The translations under genes were made by a program, and so were the position numbers. The notes under the pieces are model-generated. The model searched no databases, was not told the origin of the DNA, and saw only the letters and a program-made list of their open reading frames with translations. A stretch of DNA of 47,941 bases. Source: an uncultured Bacteroidota bacterium (GTDB taxonomy: Bacteria > Bacteroidota > Bacteroidia > Flavobacteriales > Flavobacteriaceae). Numbering within the stretch: the first letter of the stretch is position 1; each line of letters begins with the position of its first letter. The stretch lies in NCBI GenBank assembly GCA_902514625.1, contig CABXRK010000011.1, positions 1 through 47,941 of the forward strand, in the 5' to 3' direction. Of the stretch, positions 25,736 to 34,699 are shown piece by piece.

Positions 25736-26443
25736 TTGGAAAAAAAATTTAATCAAAATAATATTTCAGATGTGTTTTTTGATTTGGATCATACTTTATG
25801 GGATTTTGAAAAAAATTCGGCTTTAGCTTTTAAATCAATTTTTAAAAACAAGGGGTATAAGTTTTCAATACACAATTTTCTTAAAATTTATAATCCAATA
25901 AATCATTATTATTGGAAATTATACAGAGAAAATATTATTAATCATAAAGAATTAAGAATTAGAAGATTAAAAAGTTCATTTGATATGATCGGTATTAAAA
26001 TAAATATCAAAGAAATTAATGAAATCTCCGAATTTTATGCTGAAAAACTATTAAACTACAATCATCTTATTCCGGGAGCTATAGAGCTATTAAAATTCTT
26101 AAAAAAAAAATATAGTCTAAGTATTATAACTAATGGATTTAAAAAAAATCAAAATATTAAGGTGGAAAATTCTGGTTTAAATCAATTTTTTGAAAATATA
26201 ATAACTTCAGAAGAGGTTGGATTTAAAAAGCCTGATCCAATTATTTTTAAAAAAGCTCTTGAAAAATCAATTGTTATGCCAGTTAATTCTGTTATGATAG
26301 GAGATAGTTTTGAAGCTGATATAACTGGAGCATTAAATTTTGGCATGAAGGCAATACATTTTAATTCTCATAATGAAAAAAAACATAATCTTTGTCCAAT
26401 AGTTTATGAATTGATTGAAATTAAAGAAATATTATTTGATTAA
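25736..26443 (+). CDS. HAD-superfamily hydrolase, YjjG (noncanonical pyrimidine nucleotidase) family
   Basis: A 235-residue haloacid-dehalogenase-type phosphatase. Motif I is DLDHTLW with D16 and D18, motif II is IITNGF, motif III is EVGFKKPDP, and motif IV is MIGDSFEADITGA. DLDHTLWDFEKNS is typical of the YjjG-like nucleotidase group, which removes phosphate from noncanonical pyrimidine nucleotides. The only start that leaves room before motif I is a TTG at 25736, one base after the mpl stop; an ATG is absent there. Substrate assignment is by family only. Confidence 0.87.
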   Translation: MEKKFNQNNISDVFFDLDHTLWDFEKNSALAFKSIFKNKGYKFSIHNFLKIYNPINHYYWKLYRENIINHKELRIRRLKSSFDMIGIKINIKEINEISEFYAEKLLNYNHLIPGAIELLKFLKKKYSLSIITNGFKKNQNIKVENSGLNQFFENIITSEEVGFKKPDPIIFKKALEKSIVMPVNSVMIGDSFEADITGALNFGMKAIHFNSHNEKKHNLCPIVYELIEIKEILFD

Positions 26444-26506
26444 AGTTGTTTTTTAAAAATCAATTGTAGATTATAATTACTTGGCTTATTTTTATAAAAA
26501 AAAATA

Positions 26507-26833
26507 ATGAATATAAAAAATTCTCAAAAAGTAGTTGATAATTGGATTAAAAACCATGGAGTGAGATATTTTAATGAGTTAACAAATATGGCTCAATTGA
26601 CTGAGGAAGTTGGGGAAGTAGCTAGAATAATTAGTAGAAGGTATGGAGAACAAAGTGAAAAAGAATCTGATTTAAAAAAGGATTTGGGAGAAGAATTAGC
26701 AGATGTTCTTTTTGTAGTATTATGTATTGCTAATCAAACTGGGGTTGATATGCAGACAGCTTTTGATGCAAAAATGAAATTAAAAACAGGAAGGGATATA
26801 AATAGACATATAAATAATCCGAAACTAAAATAG
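26507..26833 (+). CDS. MazG-like nucleotide pyrophosphohydrolase
   Basis: The 108-residue protein is a single MazG-like domain: EEVGEVARIIS followed by DLGEELADVLFVVLCIANQ gives the EExxE...ExxD acidic residues that bind Mg2+. Such enzymes hydrolyse nucleoside triphosphates (often dCTP-like or damaged nucleotides) to monophosphate and pyrophosphate. aroA begins 6 bases downstream. The 63-base gap upstream is very A/T-rich; I find no exact TAnnTTTG in it. Confidence 0.88.
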   Translation: MNIKNSQKVVDNWIKNHGVRYFNELTNMAQLTEEVGEVARIISRRYGEQSEKESDLKKDLGEELADVLFVVLCIANQTGVDMQTAFDAKMKLKTGRDINRHINNPKLK

Positions 26834-26839
26834 TTATTT

Positions 26840-28072
26840 ATGGATTTATTTATTACCAATAGTCAAAAAAAGTGTTATGGTGAATTAGAGATTTCTGGAT
26901 CAAAAAGTGAATCAAATAGATTGCTAATTATAAAATCTTTTATACCAAATATTGAGATTCAAAATTTATCGAATTCTGATGATACTATTTTATTGTTAAA
27001 TGCACTTTCTTCCAAAAAGTCTATATTAGATATTAAACATGCAGGAACAGCGATGAGATTTCTTACCGCGTTTTTTGCAACTCAACCGAAGAAAAAAGTT
27101 TTATTAACAGGGTCTGAAAGAATGAAAGAAAGGCCAATTGGCGTATTAGTGGATGCTCTTAAAAAAATAGGAGCAGATATAAGTTATGATGGGCATTCTG
27201 GATTTCCTCCGTTAAAAATAAATGGTAAAATTATAAAAGGGGGAGAATTATCTTTATCAAGTAAAGTTAGTAGTCAATTTATTTCCGCAATCCTACTTAT
27301 TTCTCCTTTTTTAGAAAATGGAATTACTTTAAAATTAAATGGAAAAATAACTTCTCTCCCTTATATAGAAATGACATTGTCAATTCTTAAAAAAATTGGG
27401 GTTATTTATAATTTTAAAAATAATGTTATAAAAATAGAAAAATTTGATAGAATTAAGGAAAATTTGATTGTTGTAGAATCGGACTGGAGTTCCGCCTCTT
27501 ATTTTTATAGTTGTGTTGCATTAAGTGATAATGCTGAGTTAAAGTTGACTAGATTTTATGATAAAAGTATTCAAGGAGATTCAATCTTGATTGATTTGTA
27601 TAAAAATTTTGGAGTTGAATCTAGAATTAAAGATGGTGCACTTTATTTAAGGAAAATAAAAAAATTTAAAGTTAAGGATTCCATGGATTTTAACCTTATC
27701 AATTGTCCTGATCTTGCCCAAACTATTGCCGTTACCAGTTTTGGTGTTGGAGTAGAATGCAATTTGTATGGACTTCATACATTAAGAATTAAAGAAACTG
27801 ATAGGCTTGAAGCCTTGTATACTGAATTAAGTAAATTAGGAGCTAATGTTAAAATAACTCGTGATAGTTTGCATATTTATCAGAGTGAAAATATTTTTTC
27901 AAATATTAAAATTAAAACTTATAATGATCATAGAATGGCTTTAGCTTTTGCCCCTTTAGCTTTAAAAGTTCCAATACAAATTGAAAATTATAAAGTTATT
28001 TCTAAATCTTTTCCAACTTTTTGGGAAGACATGGAATCAATTGGTTTTCAGGTTATTAAAAATGAATATTAA
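26840..28072 (+). CDS. aroA: 3-phosphoshikimate 1-carboxyvinyltransferase (EPSP synthase)
   Basis: This 410-residue enzyme of the shikimate pathway joins shikimate-3-phosphate and PEP. It shows SKSESNRLLI (N-terminal substrate loop), AGTAMRFLTAFFA, GSERMKERPIGVLVDAL, the LRIKETDR motif and YNDHRMALAFA near the C-terminus. The length is slightly under the usual 425-440 residues, as in other flavobacterial forms. It follows the MazG-like gene by 6 bases. A promoter for queA lies in the 57-base gap after its stop. Confidence 0.94.
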   Translation: MDLFITNSQKKCYGELEISGSKSESNRLLIIKSFIPNIEIQNLSNSDDTILLLNALSSKKSILDIKHAGTAMRFLTAFFATQPKKKVLLTGSERMKERPIGVLVDALKKIGADISYDGHSGFPPLKINGKIIKGGELSLSSKVSSQFISAILLISPFLENGITLKLNGKITSLPYIEMTLSILKKIGVIYNFKNNVIKIEKFDRIKENLIVVESDWSSASYFYSCVALSDNAELKLTRFYDKSIQGDSILIDLYKNFGVESRIKDGALYLRKIKKFKVKDSMDFNLINCPDLAQTIAVTSFGVGVECNLYGLHTLRIKETDRLEALYTELSKLGANVKITRDSLHIYQSENIFSNIKIKTYNDHRMALAFAPLALKVPIQIENYKVISKSFPTFWEDMESIGFQVIKNEY

Positions 28073-28089
28073 TAAAATATATATTTTCC

Positions 28090-28121
28090 TTGACAAGCCT
28101 ATGTTTCAGTTATTATATTTG
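28090..28121 (+). promoter_or_regulatory. Promoter of queA, nearly leaderless
   Basis: TTGACA at 28090-28095 and TATATTTG at 28114-28121 (Bacteroidota -7 consensus) are 18 bases apart. This is the best-formed promoter in the window. The queA ATG begins only 8 bases after the -7 box, so the expected transcription start lies within a few bases of the start codon. Confidence 0.6.
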
Positions 28122-28129
28122 CAACTAAA

Positions 28130-29179
28130 ATGAAATTATCAGATTTTAATTTTGAGCTCCCAAATAAGCGATTAGCTGAATTTCCTGCTGAAAGTAGAGA
28201 TGAGTCAAGACTTATGGTATTAGATAGAGAATCTAAATCTATTAATCATTATAAGTTTAAAGATTTAATTCAATTTTTTGATGAAGGAGATGTGATGGTT
28301 TTAAATAATACAAAAGTTTTTCCTGCGAGATTATTTGGAAATAAAGAAAAAACTGGAGCTAGAATAGAAGTATTTTTATTAAGAGAATTAAATCAAGAGC
28401 AGAGATTATGGGATGTTTTGGTTGATCCTGCCAGAAAAATTAGAATTGGCAATAAATTGTATTTTGGAGAAGATGATAGTTTAGTTGCTGAGGTAATTGA
28501 TAATACAACATCAAGAGGAAGAACGCTTCGTTTTCTTTTTGAAGGTTCTTATTCCGAATTTAGAAAAAAAATGAAGCTTCTTGGACAAACTCCTCTTCCG
28601 AAATATATTAAGAGAGATCCTACTCCTGAAGATACTGAAAGATATCAAACTATATACGCAAAGGTAGAAGGTGCAGTTGCAGCTCCTACTGCTGGGTTGC
28701 ATTTTTCAAAACATCTTTTGAAAAGATTAGAGATTAAGGGTATAAAGCTTGCGGAATTAACTTTACATGTTGGATTAGGCACATTTAATCCAGTTGAAGT
28801 TGAAGATTTATCAAAACATAAGATGGATTCTGAAGAGTTAATTGTTAATGAAACAGCAACAAATATTGTAAATATAGCTAAATCAAATAAAAAGAAAATA
28901 TGCGCAATAGGCACTACAGTTATGAGAGGTTTAGAAAGCTCTGTTTCTTCAAAATCAACCTTAAATCCATATAAAGGTTGGACTCATAAGTTTATTTTTC
29001 CACCTTATGATTTTTCAATTGCTAATACAATGGTTACTAATTTCCATACTCCAAAATCTACTTTATTAATGATGGCTTCAGCATTTGCAGGTCCTGATTT
29101 TATTAAAGAAGCTTATCAGGTTGCAATTAAAGAAAAATATAATTTTTATTCTTATGGTGATGCAATGCTTATTTTATAG
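28130..29179 (+). CDS. queA: S-adenosylmethionine:tRNA ribosyltransferase-isomerase
   Basis: QueA transfers the ribosyl part of SAM to preQ1 in tRNA, forming epoxyqueuosine. The 349-residue protein begins [20 protein letters not shown] and contains the family blocks [48 protein letters not shown] and [18 protein letters not shown]. Its start is fixed by the conserved N-terminus, although this lies only 8 bases after the promoter -7 box. rlmN, another RNA-modification gene, follows 27 bases later. Confidence 0.95.
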   Translation: MKLSDFNFELPNKRLAEFPAESRDESRLMVLDRESKSINHYKFKDLIQFFDEGDVMVLNNTKVFPARLFGNKEKTGARIEVFLLRELNQEQRLWDVLVDPARKIRIGNKLYFGEDDSLVAEVIDNTTSRGRTLRFLFEGSYSEFRKKMKLLGQTPLPKYIKRDPTPEDTERYQTIYAKVEGAVAAPTAGLHFSKHLLKRLEIKGIKLAELTLHVGLGTFNPVEVEDLSKHKMDSEELIVNETATNIVNIAKSNKKKICAIGTTVMRGLESSVSSKSTLNPYKGWTHKFIFPPYDFSIANTMVTNFHTPKSTLLMMASAFAGPDFIKEAYQVAIKEKYNFYSYGDAMLIL

Positions 29180-29206
29180 CTAAATATTAATAGTATTTAT
29201 TTTTTT

Positions 29207-30250
29207 ATGTTACTAGAAAAGAAAAAGGATATTAGATCACTTTCCAAAAGTGATTTGAGATTGTTTTTTGAAAAACATGATCAGAGTTCTTATAGAGCTG
29301 ACCAGGTTTATGAATGGCTTTGGAATAAGGGGCTAAATGATTTTGGCAAAATGACTAATTTGTCAAATAATTTAAGAAAATTACTAAATGATTTTTTTGT
29401 TATTAATCATGTTGAAATTGATTTTAAGCAAAAAAGTATTGATGGTACAATAAAAAATTCTGTTAGACTTTATGATAATAATGTGGTTGAATCAGTATTT
29501 ATTCCCTCTAAAGATAGAACAACAGCATGTATTTCTTCACAAGTTGGTTGTAGTTTAAATTGCAAATTCTGTGCTACATCAAAACTGAAAAGAATTCGTA
29601 ATTTAAATGTAGATGAAATTTTTGATCAAGTTAAAATTATAGGGGATCAAAGTAAGATTGTATGTAATAGACCTTTATCTAATATTGTTTTTATGGGAAT
29701 GGGAGAGCCTTTGATGAATTACAATAATGTTATAAAAGCAATAGAAATAATAACTAGTAAATCTGGATTAGGTATGTCTCCAAAAAGAATAACTCTTTCG
29801 ACAGTTGGAATTCCTAAGATAATTAAAAAAATGGCTGATGAAAAAGTTAAATTTAAATTAGCTATTTCGTTACATTCAGCTATTCAATCTATTAGGGAAT
29901 CTATTATGCCTTTTTCAAATAAATTTAACTTAATAGAATTAGAGGAATCACTTCTTTACTGGTTTAATCTGACAAAAAAAAAGATTACTATTGAATATAT
30001 TGTATGGAATGGAATTAATGATAAAGAATCTGACATTTTGGCTTTGATAGAATTTTGTAATAAAATTCCTTCTAAGGTTAATCTAATTGAATATAATCCT
30101 ATAGGTGATAGCAGTTTTAAAAAAGCTAATAGAAAAGTAATTGATGAATATCAACTTAAACTTAGAAACGCGAATATTGTTTCAACAATAAGGAGGTCTA
30201 GAGGAATTGATATTGATGCGGCTTGTGGACAACTCGCCAATAAATCTTGA
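29207..30250 (+). CDS. rlmN: 23S rRNA/tRNA adenine-C2 methyltransferase
   Basis: A 347-residue radical-SAM enzyme. The cluster ligands are C115, C119 and C122 (CSLNCKFC), GMGEP follows (about 165-169), and the methyl-carrier cysteine near the C-terminus is C340 in DAACGQLA. RlmN methylates A2503 of 23S rRNA and A37 of some tRNAs. It follows queA by 27 bases, so the two RNA-modification genes are probably cotranscribed. Confidence 0.95.
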   Translation: MLLEKKKDIRSLSKSDLRLFFEKHDQSSYRADQVYEWLWNKGLNDFGKMTNLSNNLRKLLNDFFVINHVEIDFKQKSIDGTIKNSVRLYDNNVVESVFIPSKDRTTACISSQVGCSLNCKFCATSKLKRIRNLNVDEIFDQVKIIGDQSKIVCNRPLSNIVFMGMGEPLMNYNNVIKAIEIITSKSGLGMSPKRITLSTVGIPKIIKKMADEKVKFKLAISLHSAIQSIRESIMPFSNKFNLIELEESLLYWFNLTKKKITIEYIVWNGINDKESDILALIEFCNKIPSKVNLIEYNPIGDSSFKKANRKVIDEYQLKLRNANIVSTIRRSRGIDIDAACGQLANKS

Positions 30251-30275
30251 TATTATAATTTCAGAATTGAAATTG

Positions 30276-30283
30276 TATATTTG
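30276..30283 (+). promoter_or_regulatory. Candidate -7 promoter box for the polyprenyl synthetase-dnaG transcript
   Basis: TATATTTG (TAnnTTTG) lies 8 bases before the first ATG (30292) and 14 before the second (30298) of the synthetase gene. The second ATG leaves a more normal leader. No -33 box at the standard spacing. Confidence 0.4.
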
Positions 30284-30291
30284 ATTTAGCA

Positions 30292-31269
30292 ATGAAAATG
30301 TCTAAAGAAATTATTGAGCCAGTTAAAGATGAAATGATTTTTTTTTATAAAAAATTTCATAATTCAATGTTTACAAAAGTACCTTTATTAAATAGAATTA
30401 TAAATTTTATTATAAAAAGAAAAGGTAAACAAATAAGACCAATTTTAGTTTTTTTATGTGCAAAATTAGTAAATAATGGAAAAGTTCTAGAGAAGACTTA
30501 TAGGGGAGCCTCTGTTATTGAATTAATTCACACCGCAACATTAGTTCATGATGATGTCATTGATGAAAGTAATTATAGAAGAGGCTATTTTTCTATAAAA
30601 GCATTATGGAAAAATAAAACAGCAATTTTGGTGGGCGATTATTTGTTGTCTAAAGGATTATTACTTTGTATTGAAAATAAAGATTTTGATTTACTTGAAG
30701 TTGTCTCATTAGCAGTTAAGGAGATGAGTGAGGGGGAGTTGTTGCAAATAGAAAAGGCAAGAGAATTAAGCATTAATGAACCAATATATTTTGAGGTAAT
30801 TAAAAAAAAGACTGCAAGTTTGATATTAGCATGTTGTGCAACTGGTGTCAATTCTGTCAGTAAAGATTTAACTTTGATTAAAAGAATTATGAAATTTGGG
30901 GAATTCATCGGAATAGCTTTTCAAATTAAAGATGATTTGTTAGATTACAGTAATGAAAAAATTGGAAAACCAAAAGGAATAGATATTAAAAGTCAAAGAA
31001 TGACTTTACCATTTATTTATGTTTTAGAGAATTCGAATTTAAAAGACAGGAAATGGTTAATTAATTCTGTAAAAAAGTATAATAAAGATTCAAAAAGAGT
31101 AAGTGAGGTTCTTAAATATGTAAAAAATAGGGGTGGAGTTAAATATGCAGAAAAAAATATGTTTGAATTTCATTCAAAAGCTTTAAAAATTTTATTAAGT
31201 TTTCCGAAGAATAAATACAGAGATTCTTTAGAATTTATGGCAAAATATATGATATCTAGAAAAAGTTAA
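30292..31269 (+). CDS. Polyprenyl diphosphate synthase
   Basis: This 325-residue trans-prenyltransferase has the first aspartate-rich motif DDVID (87-91), preceded by the GKQIRP substrate region, and the second motif KDDLLDY (about 217-223). It condenses isopentenyl units into a long-chain diphosphate, most likely the side chain of the respiratory quinone (menaquinone in this phylum). Chain length cannot be given with certainty. Two in-frame ATGs are possible (30292 and 30298); the second fits better with the promoter box. dnaG starts 22 bases downstream. Confidence 0.9.
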   Translation: MKMSKEIIEPVKDEMIFFYKKFHNSMFTKVPLLNRIINFIIKRKGKQIRPILVFLCAKLVNNGKVLEKTYRGASVIELIHTATLVHDDVIDESNYRRGYFSIKALWKNKTAILVGDYLLSKGLLLCIENKDFDLLEVVSLAVKEMSEGELLQIEKARELSINEPIYFEVIKKKTASLILACCATGVNSVSKDLTLIKRIMKFGEFIGIAFQIKDDLLDYSNEKIGKPKGIDIKSQRMTLPFIYVLENSNLKDRKWLINSVKKYNKDSKRVSEVLKYVKNRGGVKYAEKNMFEFHSKALKILLSFPKNKYRDSLEFMAKYMISRKS

Positions 31270-31291
31270 ATATTTTAATAAATAAATTGGT

Positions 31292-33244
31292 TTGATTTCA
31301 AAACATACTATAGATAAAGTTTATGAAACTTCAAGAGTAGAGGAGGTCATTTCTGATTTTGTTAATCTAAAAAAATCAGGAACAAACCTAAAAGGGTTAA
31401 GTCCTTTTACTAATGAAAAGACACCAAGCTTTGTAGTTTCTCCGGTAAAACAAATTTGGAAAGATTTTAGTAGTGGAAAAGGAGGTAATTCAGTTGCTTT
31501 TTTGATGGAACATGAACGTTTTTCTTATCCTGAAGCAATAAAATATCTAGCTAAGAAATATAATATTGAAATAGAAGAAACATTTAAATCTAAGGAACAG
31601 AAAGAAAAAATAAGTGAAAGGGAGAGTATGTATCTTGTTGTTCAAAATGCAAAAGAATATTATAAGAATAATTTGTGGAAGGATAAAGAAGGAAATTCGA
31701 TAGGTTTTTCATATGTCAAAGAAAGAGGTTTTGAAGATAAAGTAATTAGAGATTTTGAAATAGGTTATTCTCTTAACAATAAAGATAGTTATTTTAAATA
31801 TGCGATTTCTGAAGGATTTTCTAGAGATTTTCTTGAGAAAACTGGTATGTGTATTTTTAAAGAAAATAAAGCAATTGATCGTTTCAGGGCACGTGTAATG
31901 TTTCCAATAAAAAATTTTTCTGGAAGAGTCCTTGGTTTTGGTGGAAGAATTTTATCTGAAAAATTTAAAGCAGCAAAGTATATTAATTCTCCTGAAAGTG
32001 ATATTTATGAAAAAAGCAAAGTTTTATTTGGAATTTATGAATCTAAAAAAACAATTTCAAATAAAGATTTATGTTATTTAGTTGAAGGTTATACTGATGT
32101 AATTCAGATGCATCAAAGTGGAATAGAAAATGTAGTAGCTTCATCTGGAACAGCTTTAACCATAGATCAAATAAGTCTAATTCAAAGGTTGACTCAGAAT
32201 ATTGTAGTTCTTTTTGATGGAGATGAAGCTGGCTTAAGAGCATCTTTGAGAGGGTTAGAAATGATATTGGAAAAAGGCATGAATGTTAAGGTTTGTCAAT
32301 TTCCTGAGGGTAAAGATCCAGATAGTTTTTCAAGGGATCATTCAACTGAGGAAATTTTAGATTTTTTTGATAAAAACACCAAAGACTTTATTCAATTTAA
32401 AGCTGACCTACTTTTTCAAGAGTCGCAAACTGATCCAATAAAAAAGGCTGATACTATTAGAGAAATTATTGAGATTATAGCAAAGATTCCGGATCAAATA
32501 AAATCTGAGTTATATATTCAAGAATGTTCTAAAATTATGAACATTTCTGAGGAAGTGTTATTTAATTCATTATCTCAAGTAAAAACTAAAGCACTTTATC
32601 AAGAAAATATAAAACTTAGAGATTCATCAAAAATTAAAATTATTCAAAGTGAAAAAAAATCAAATGAGATTAATCAAAGTTTTGAGTTAGAATATCAAAT
32701 AATTAATATACTATTGCTTTATGGTGATAGGGAAGAAATTTTTAATGAAATAATTCTTAAGAAAAATGATAAAGGTGAACTAATAGAAGAAAAAGTTGAA
32801 TTCAGAACAAAGGTTTTTGAAAAAATATTTTTAGATCTACAAGAAGACGAGATTGAATTTACTCAGAATTCTTTTCGAGAATTATATAAAATTTTGATTA
32901 ATCATTTTGAGAGTAAAGGATCCATATCTATTGACGATTTTACAACTAAGCTTTCTCCTGAGTTAAGTCATTTAGTTAGTGATATTTTGATTAAAGATGA
33001 ATTATATAAATTACATGATTGGGAAAAGAAAAATATCTTCGTAAAAGAAAGAGAAAGTAATATAAATCAAATGGTAATTGAAACTATTTTAACGTTAAGA
33101 AAAAATCTTATTGATAAAAAAATAAATGAGTTACAAGACAGTTTGAAAGATTCAGAAAAAACAAATGATGATATATTATCTGATGTAATTAGTTATCACC
33201 AATTAAAAAGTGTTGTTTCTCATAAATTGAATAGAGTAATTTAG
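31292..33244 (+). CDS. dnaG: DNA primase, lacking zinc-finger cysteines
   Basis: The 650-residue primase makes RNA primers for replication. The catalytic TOPRIM region is intact (LVEGYTDVIQMHQSG, VVASSGTALT, LFDGDEAG). The N-terminal CHC2-type domain keeps its framework, but the four zinc-ligand positions are S37, T40, D58 and S61 instead of Cys, His, Cys and Cys. I recall this as common in Bacteroidota. The start is a TTG (31292); the conserved N-terminus begins immediately after it and no ATG is available. The stop overlaps the stop of the convergent regulator gene by four bases (TTAG at 33241-33244). Confidence 0.93.
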   Translation: MISKHTIDKVYETSRVEEVISDFVNLKKSGTNLKGLSPFTNEKTPSFVVSPVKQIWKDFSSGKGGNSVAFLMEHERFSYPEAIKYLAKKYNIEIEETFKSKEQKEKISERESMYLVVQNAKEYYKNNLWKDKEGNSIGFSYVKERGFEDKVIRDFEIGYSLNNKDSYFKYAISEGFSRDFLEKTGMCIFKENKAIDRFRARVMFPIKNFSGRVLGFGGRILSEKFKAAKYINSPESDIYEKSKVLFGIYESKKTISNKDLCYLVEGYTDVIQMHQSGIENVVASSGTALTIDQISLIQRLTQNIVVLFDGDEAGLRASLRGLEMILEKGMNVKVCQFPEGKDPDSFSRDHSTEEILDFFDKNTKDFIQFKADLLFQESQTDPIKKADTIREIIEIIAKIPDQIKSELYIQECSKIMNISEEVLFNSLSQVKTKALYQENIKLRDSSKIKIIQSEKKSNEINQSFELEYQIINILLLYGDREEIFNEIILKKNDKGELIEEKVEFRTKVFEKIFLDLQEDEIEFTQNSFRELYKILINHFESKGSISIDDFTTKLSPELSHLVSDILIKDELYKLHDWEKKNIFVKERESNINQMVIETILTLRKNLIDKKINELQDSLKDSEKTNDDILSDVISYHQLKSVVSHKLNRVI

Positions 33245-33831
33245 TCTTTTAATATTGAGTATGCATTTATAATTTCTTTAACTCTTAATTTTTTTAAAGC
33301 TCTTGTCTTATAAGTATTAACTGTTTTGGGATTAATTTTTAATTTATCAGCAATAATAATATTTTTATCACCTTTAAATAAAAGACTTAATACTTCTTGT
33401 TCTCTTTTTGATAGAATTCTTTTTACAGTTCTATTTCTAAAATTGTCAATAGAATATTTTTTCTCGTCTGAAATATAGAATTCGGATTTGCTCAATTTGT
33501 AAATAGCATTTCTTATTTCTTTAACGTTAGCTTTTTTTGACAAAAACCCTTTAACACCAAGATTTACAAAATATATTTTCTCAGAGTTACTATACTCTCC
33601 GAACAGGAGAGTATTATAATTTAGTTTTATAATCTTAGTTATTAGATTATGATTAGAAATCAAATCAAAACCTAAGACTAAAACATCAACATTAACATTT
33701 CTTATAGTAATCTCGGCATCATTAAAACTCTTATAGGTTCCTATTAATTTGATTTCTTTAGACTTTTTAAAAATAGACTTAAACCCTTTACGAGAAATAG
33801 GATGATTGTCTATATAGACTAAGTTAATCAT
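33241..33831 (-). CDS. LuxR-family response regulator with degenerate receiver domain
   Basis: The 196-residue protein has a receiver-like N-terminus (1-115) and a LuxR/GerE helix-turn-helix (LSKREQEVLSLLFKGDKNIIIADKL through PKTVNTYKTRALKKLRV, about 140-186). In the receiver, the phospho-acceptor aspartate is replaced by G54 (VDVLVLGFDL), and one of the two acidic-pocket residues is N9 (YIDNHP); the conserved lysine is retained in GFLSKKAN. It probably works without phosphorylation. It lies 9 bases downstream of nadE on the same strand. Target genes are unknown. Confidence 0.87.
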   Translation of the reverse strand: MINLVYIDNHPISRKGFKSIFKKSKEIKLIGTYKSFNDAEITIRNVNVDVLVLGFDLISNHNLITKIIKLNYNTLLFGEYSNSEKIYFVNLGVKGFLSKKANVKEIRNAIYKLSKSEFYISDEKKYSIDNFRNRTVKRILSKREQEVLSLLFKGDKNIIIADKLKINPKTVNTYKTRALKKLRVKEIINAYSILKD

Positions 33832-33840
33832 TATAAATAA

Positions 33841-34626
33841 TTACGATTTTAATTTATTTGGAATTTTACAAATTGGAATTGAAACCATTTTGTGTTTATT
33901 CCTTGAATTAAATGTATTAAAAATTGTGGTAACTTCTAGTTCTCTTTTAGTTTTTTTTAAATTTTTAAGTTTATTTTTCATAACAGACTCTAATTCTTTG
34001 TATGTTGCTCCTATTTGTTCTTCATCGGATCGGTTATCATTCCATAACCCATCAGTTGGGGAAGCCTCTATTATTTCTTTTAAAACACCTAAACGTTTTG
34101 CTAGGATATATACCTCAGATTTAAGAAGATCAGCAATAGGACTTATATCTACGCCTCCATCGCCATATTTTGTATAAAATCCAATTCCAAAATCTTCAAC
34201 TTTATTACCGGTTCCAGCAACGAGATAATTATTAAGTGTAGAAAAATAATAGAGTGTCATCATTCTTATTCTTGATCTCGTATTTGCTAAACTTAATAAT
34301 TCTTTTTCATTAAATTTATTTTCTGTAATAGTGTTTTTAAATGCATCAAAAACATTTGTTAGGGGAATTGATTTAAACTTAACATTATTAAATTTATTTT
34401 TTAGCCAATTAATATGATTTAATCCTCTTGAGATTTGATTTTTTTCTTGGTGGATTCTCATTTCTAAACAAAGAACAGGTAAATTCGTTTTTGCACATAG
34501 AAGTGAAGTTAAAGCTGAATCAACACCTCCTGAGACTCCAACGACAAATCCATTTATGTTATTATTTATTGCATATTCCTTAAGCCAATTAACGATATAA
34601 TTTATTACTTTTTCAGGAGATTTCAT
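33841..34626 (-). CDS. nadE: NAD synthetase (ammonia-dependent)
   Basis: NadE completes NAD from deamido-NAD, ATP and ammonia. The 261-residue protein has the PP-loop SGGVDS at 32-37, GTGNKVEDFGIGFYTKYGDGGVDISPIADL in the middle and SPTDGLW, typical of the ammonia-dependent short form without a glutaminase domain. It is divergent from gldB across 73 bases and is followed by the response-regulator gene, the usual flavobacterial arrangement as I recall it. Confidence 0.95.
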   Translation of the reverse strand: MKSPEKVINYIVNWLKEYAINNNINGFVVGVSGGVDSALTSLLCAKTNLPVLCLEMRIHQEKNQISRGLNHINWLKNKFNNVKFKSIPLTNVFDAFKNTITENKFNEKELLSLANTRSRIRMMTLYYFSTLNNYLVAGTGNKVEDFGIGFYTKYGDGGVDISPIADLLKSEVYILAKRLGVLKEIIEASPTDGLWNDNRSDEEQIGATYKELESVMKNKLKNLKKTKRELEVTTIFNTFNSRNKHKMVSIPICKIPNKLKS

Positions 34627-34647
34627 TATCAGATTATTTTTTGGATG

Positions 34648-34655
34648 TAAATTTG
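34648..34655 (+). promoter_or_regulatory. Candidate -7 promoter box for gldB-gldC
   Basis: TAAATTTG (TAnnTTTG) lies 45 bases before the gldB ATG in the divergent nadE-gldB gap. No clear -33 box. Confidence 0.4.
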
Positions 34656-34699
34656 AGTAAAATTAATTATTTATTAAAGAGAAGTATAAAAGAATTTCA

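Noticed and set aside
22455-26443. Possible programmed frameshifts at the many A7-A9 runs in genes
   Set aside because: Every gene checked has a full-length, family-consistent frame, so the runs reflect lysine-rich, AT-biased coding rather than recoding.
34627-34699. A shared operator between divergent nadE and gldB
   Set aside because: Only one TAnnTTTG box (for gldB) is visible; I found no inverted repeat or duplicated element that would support a common operator.
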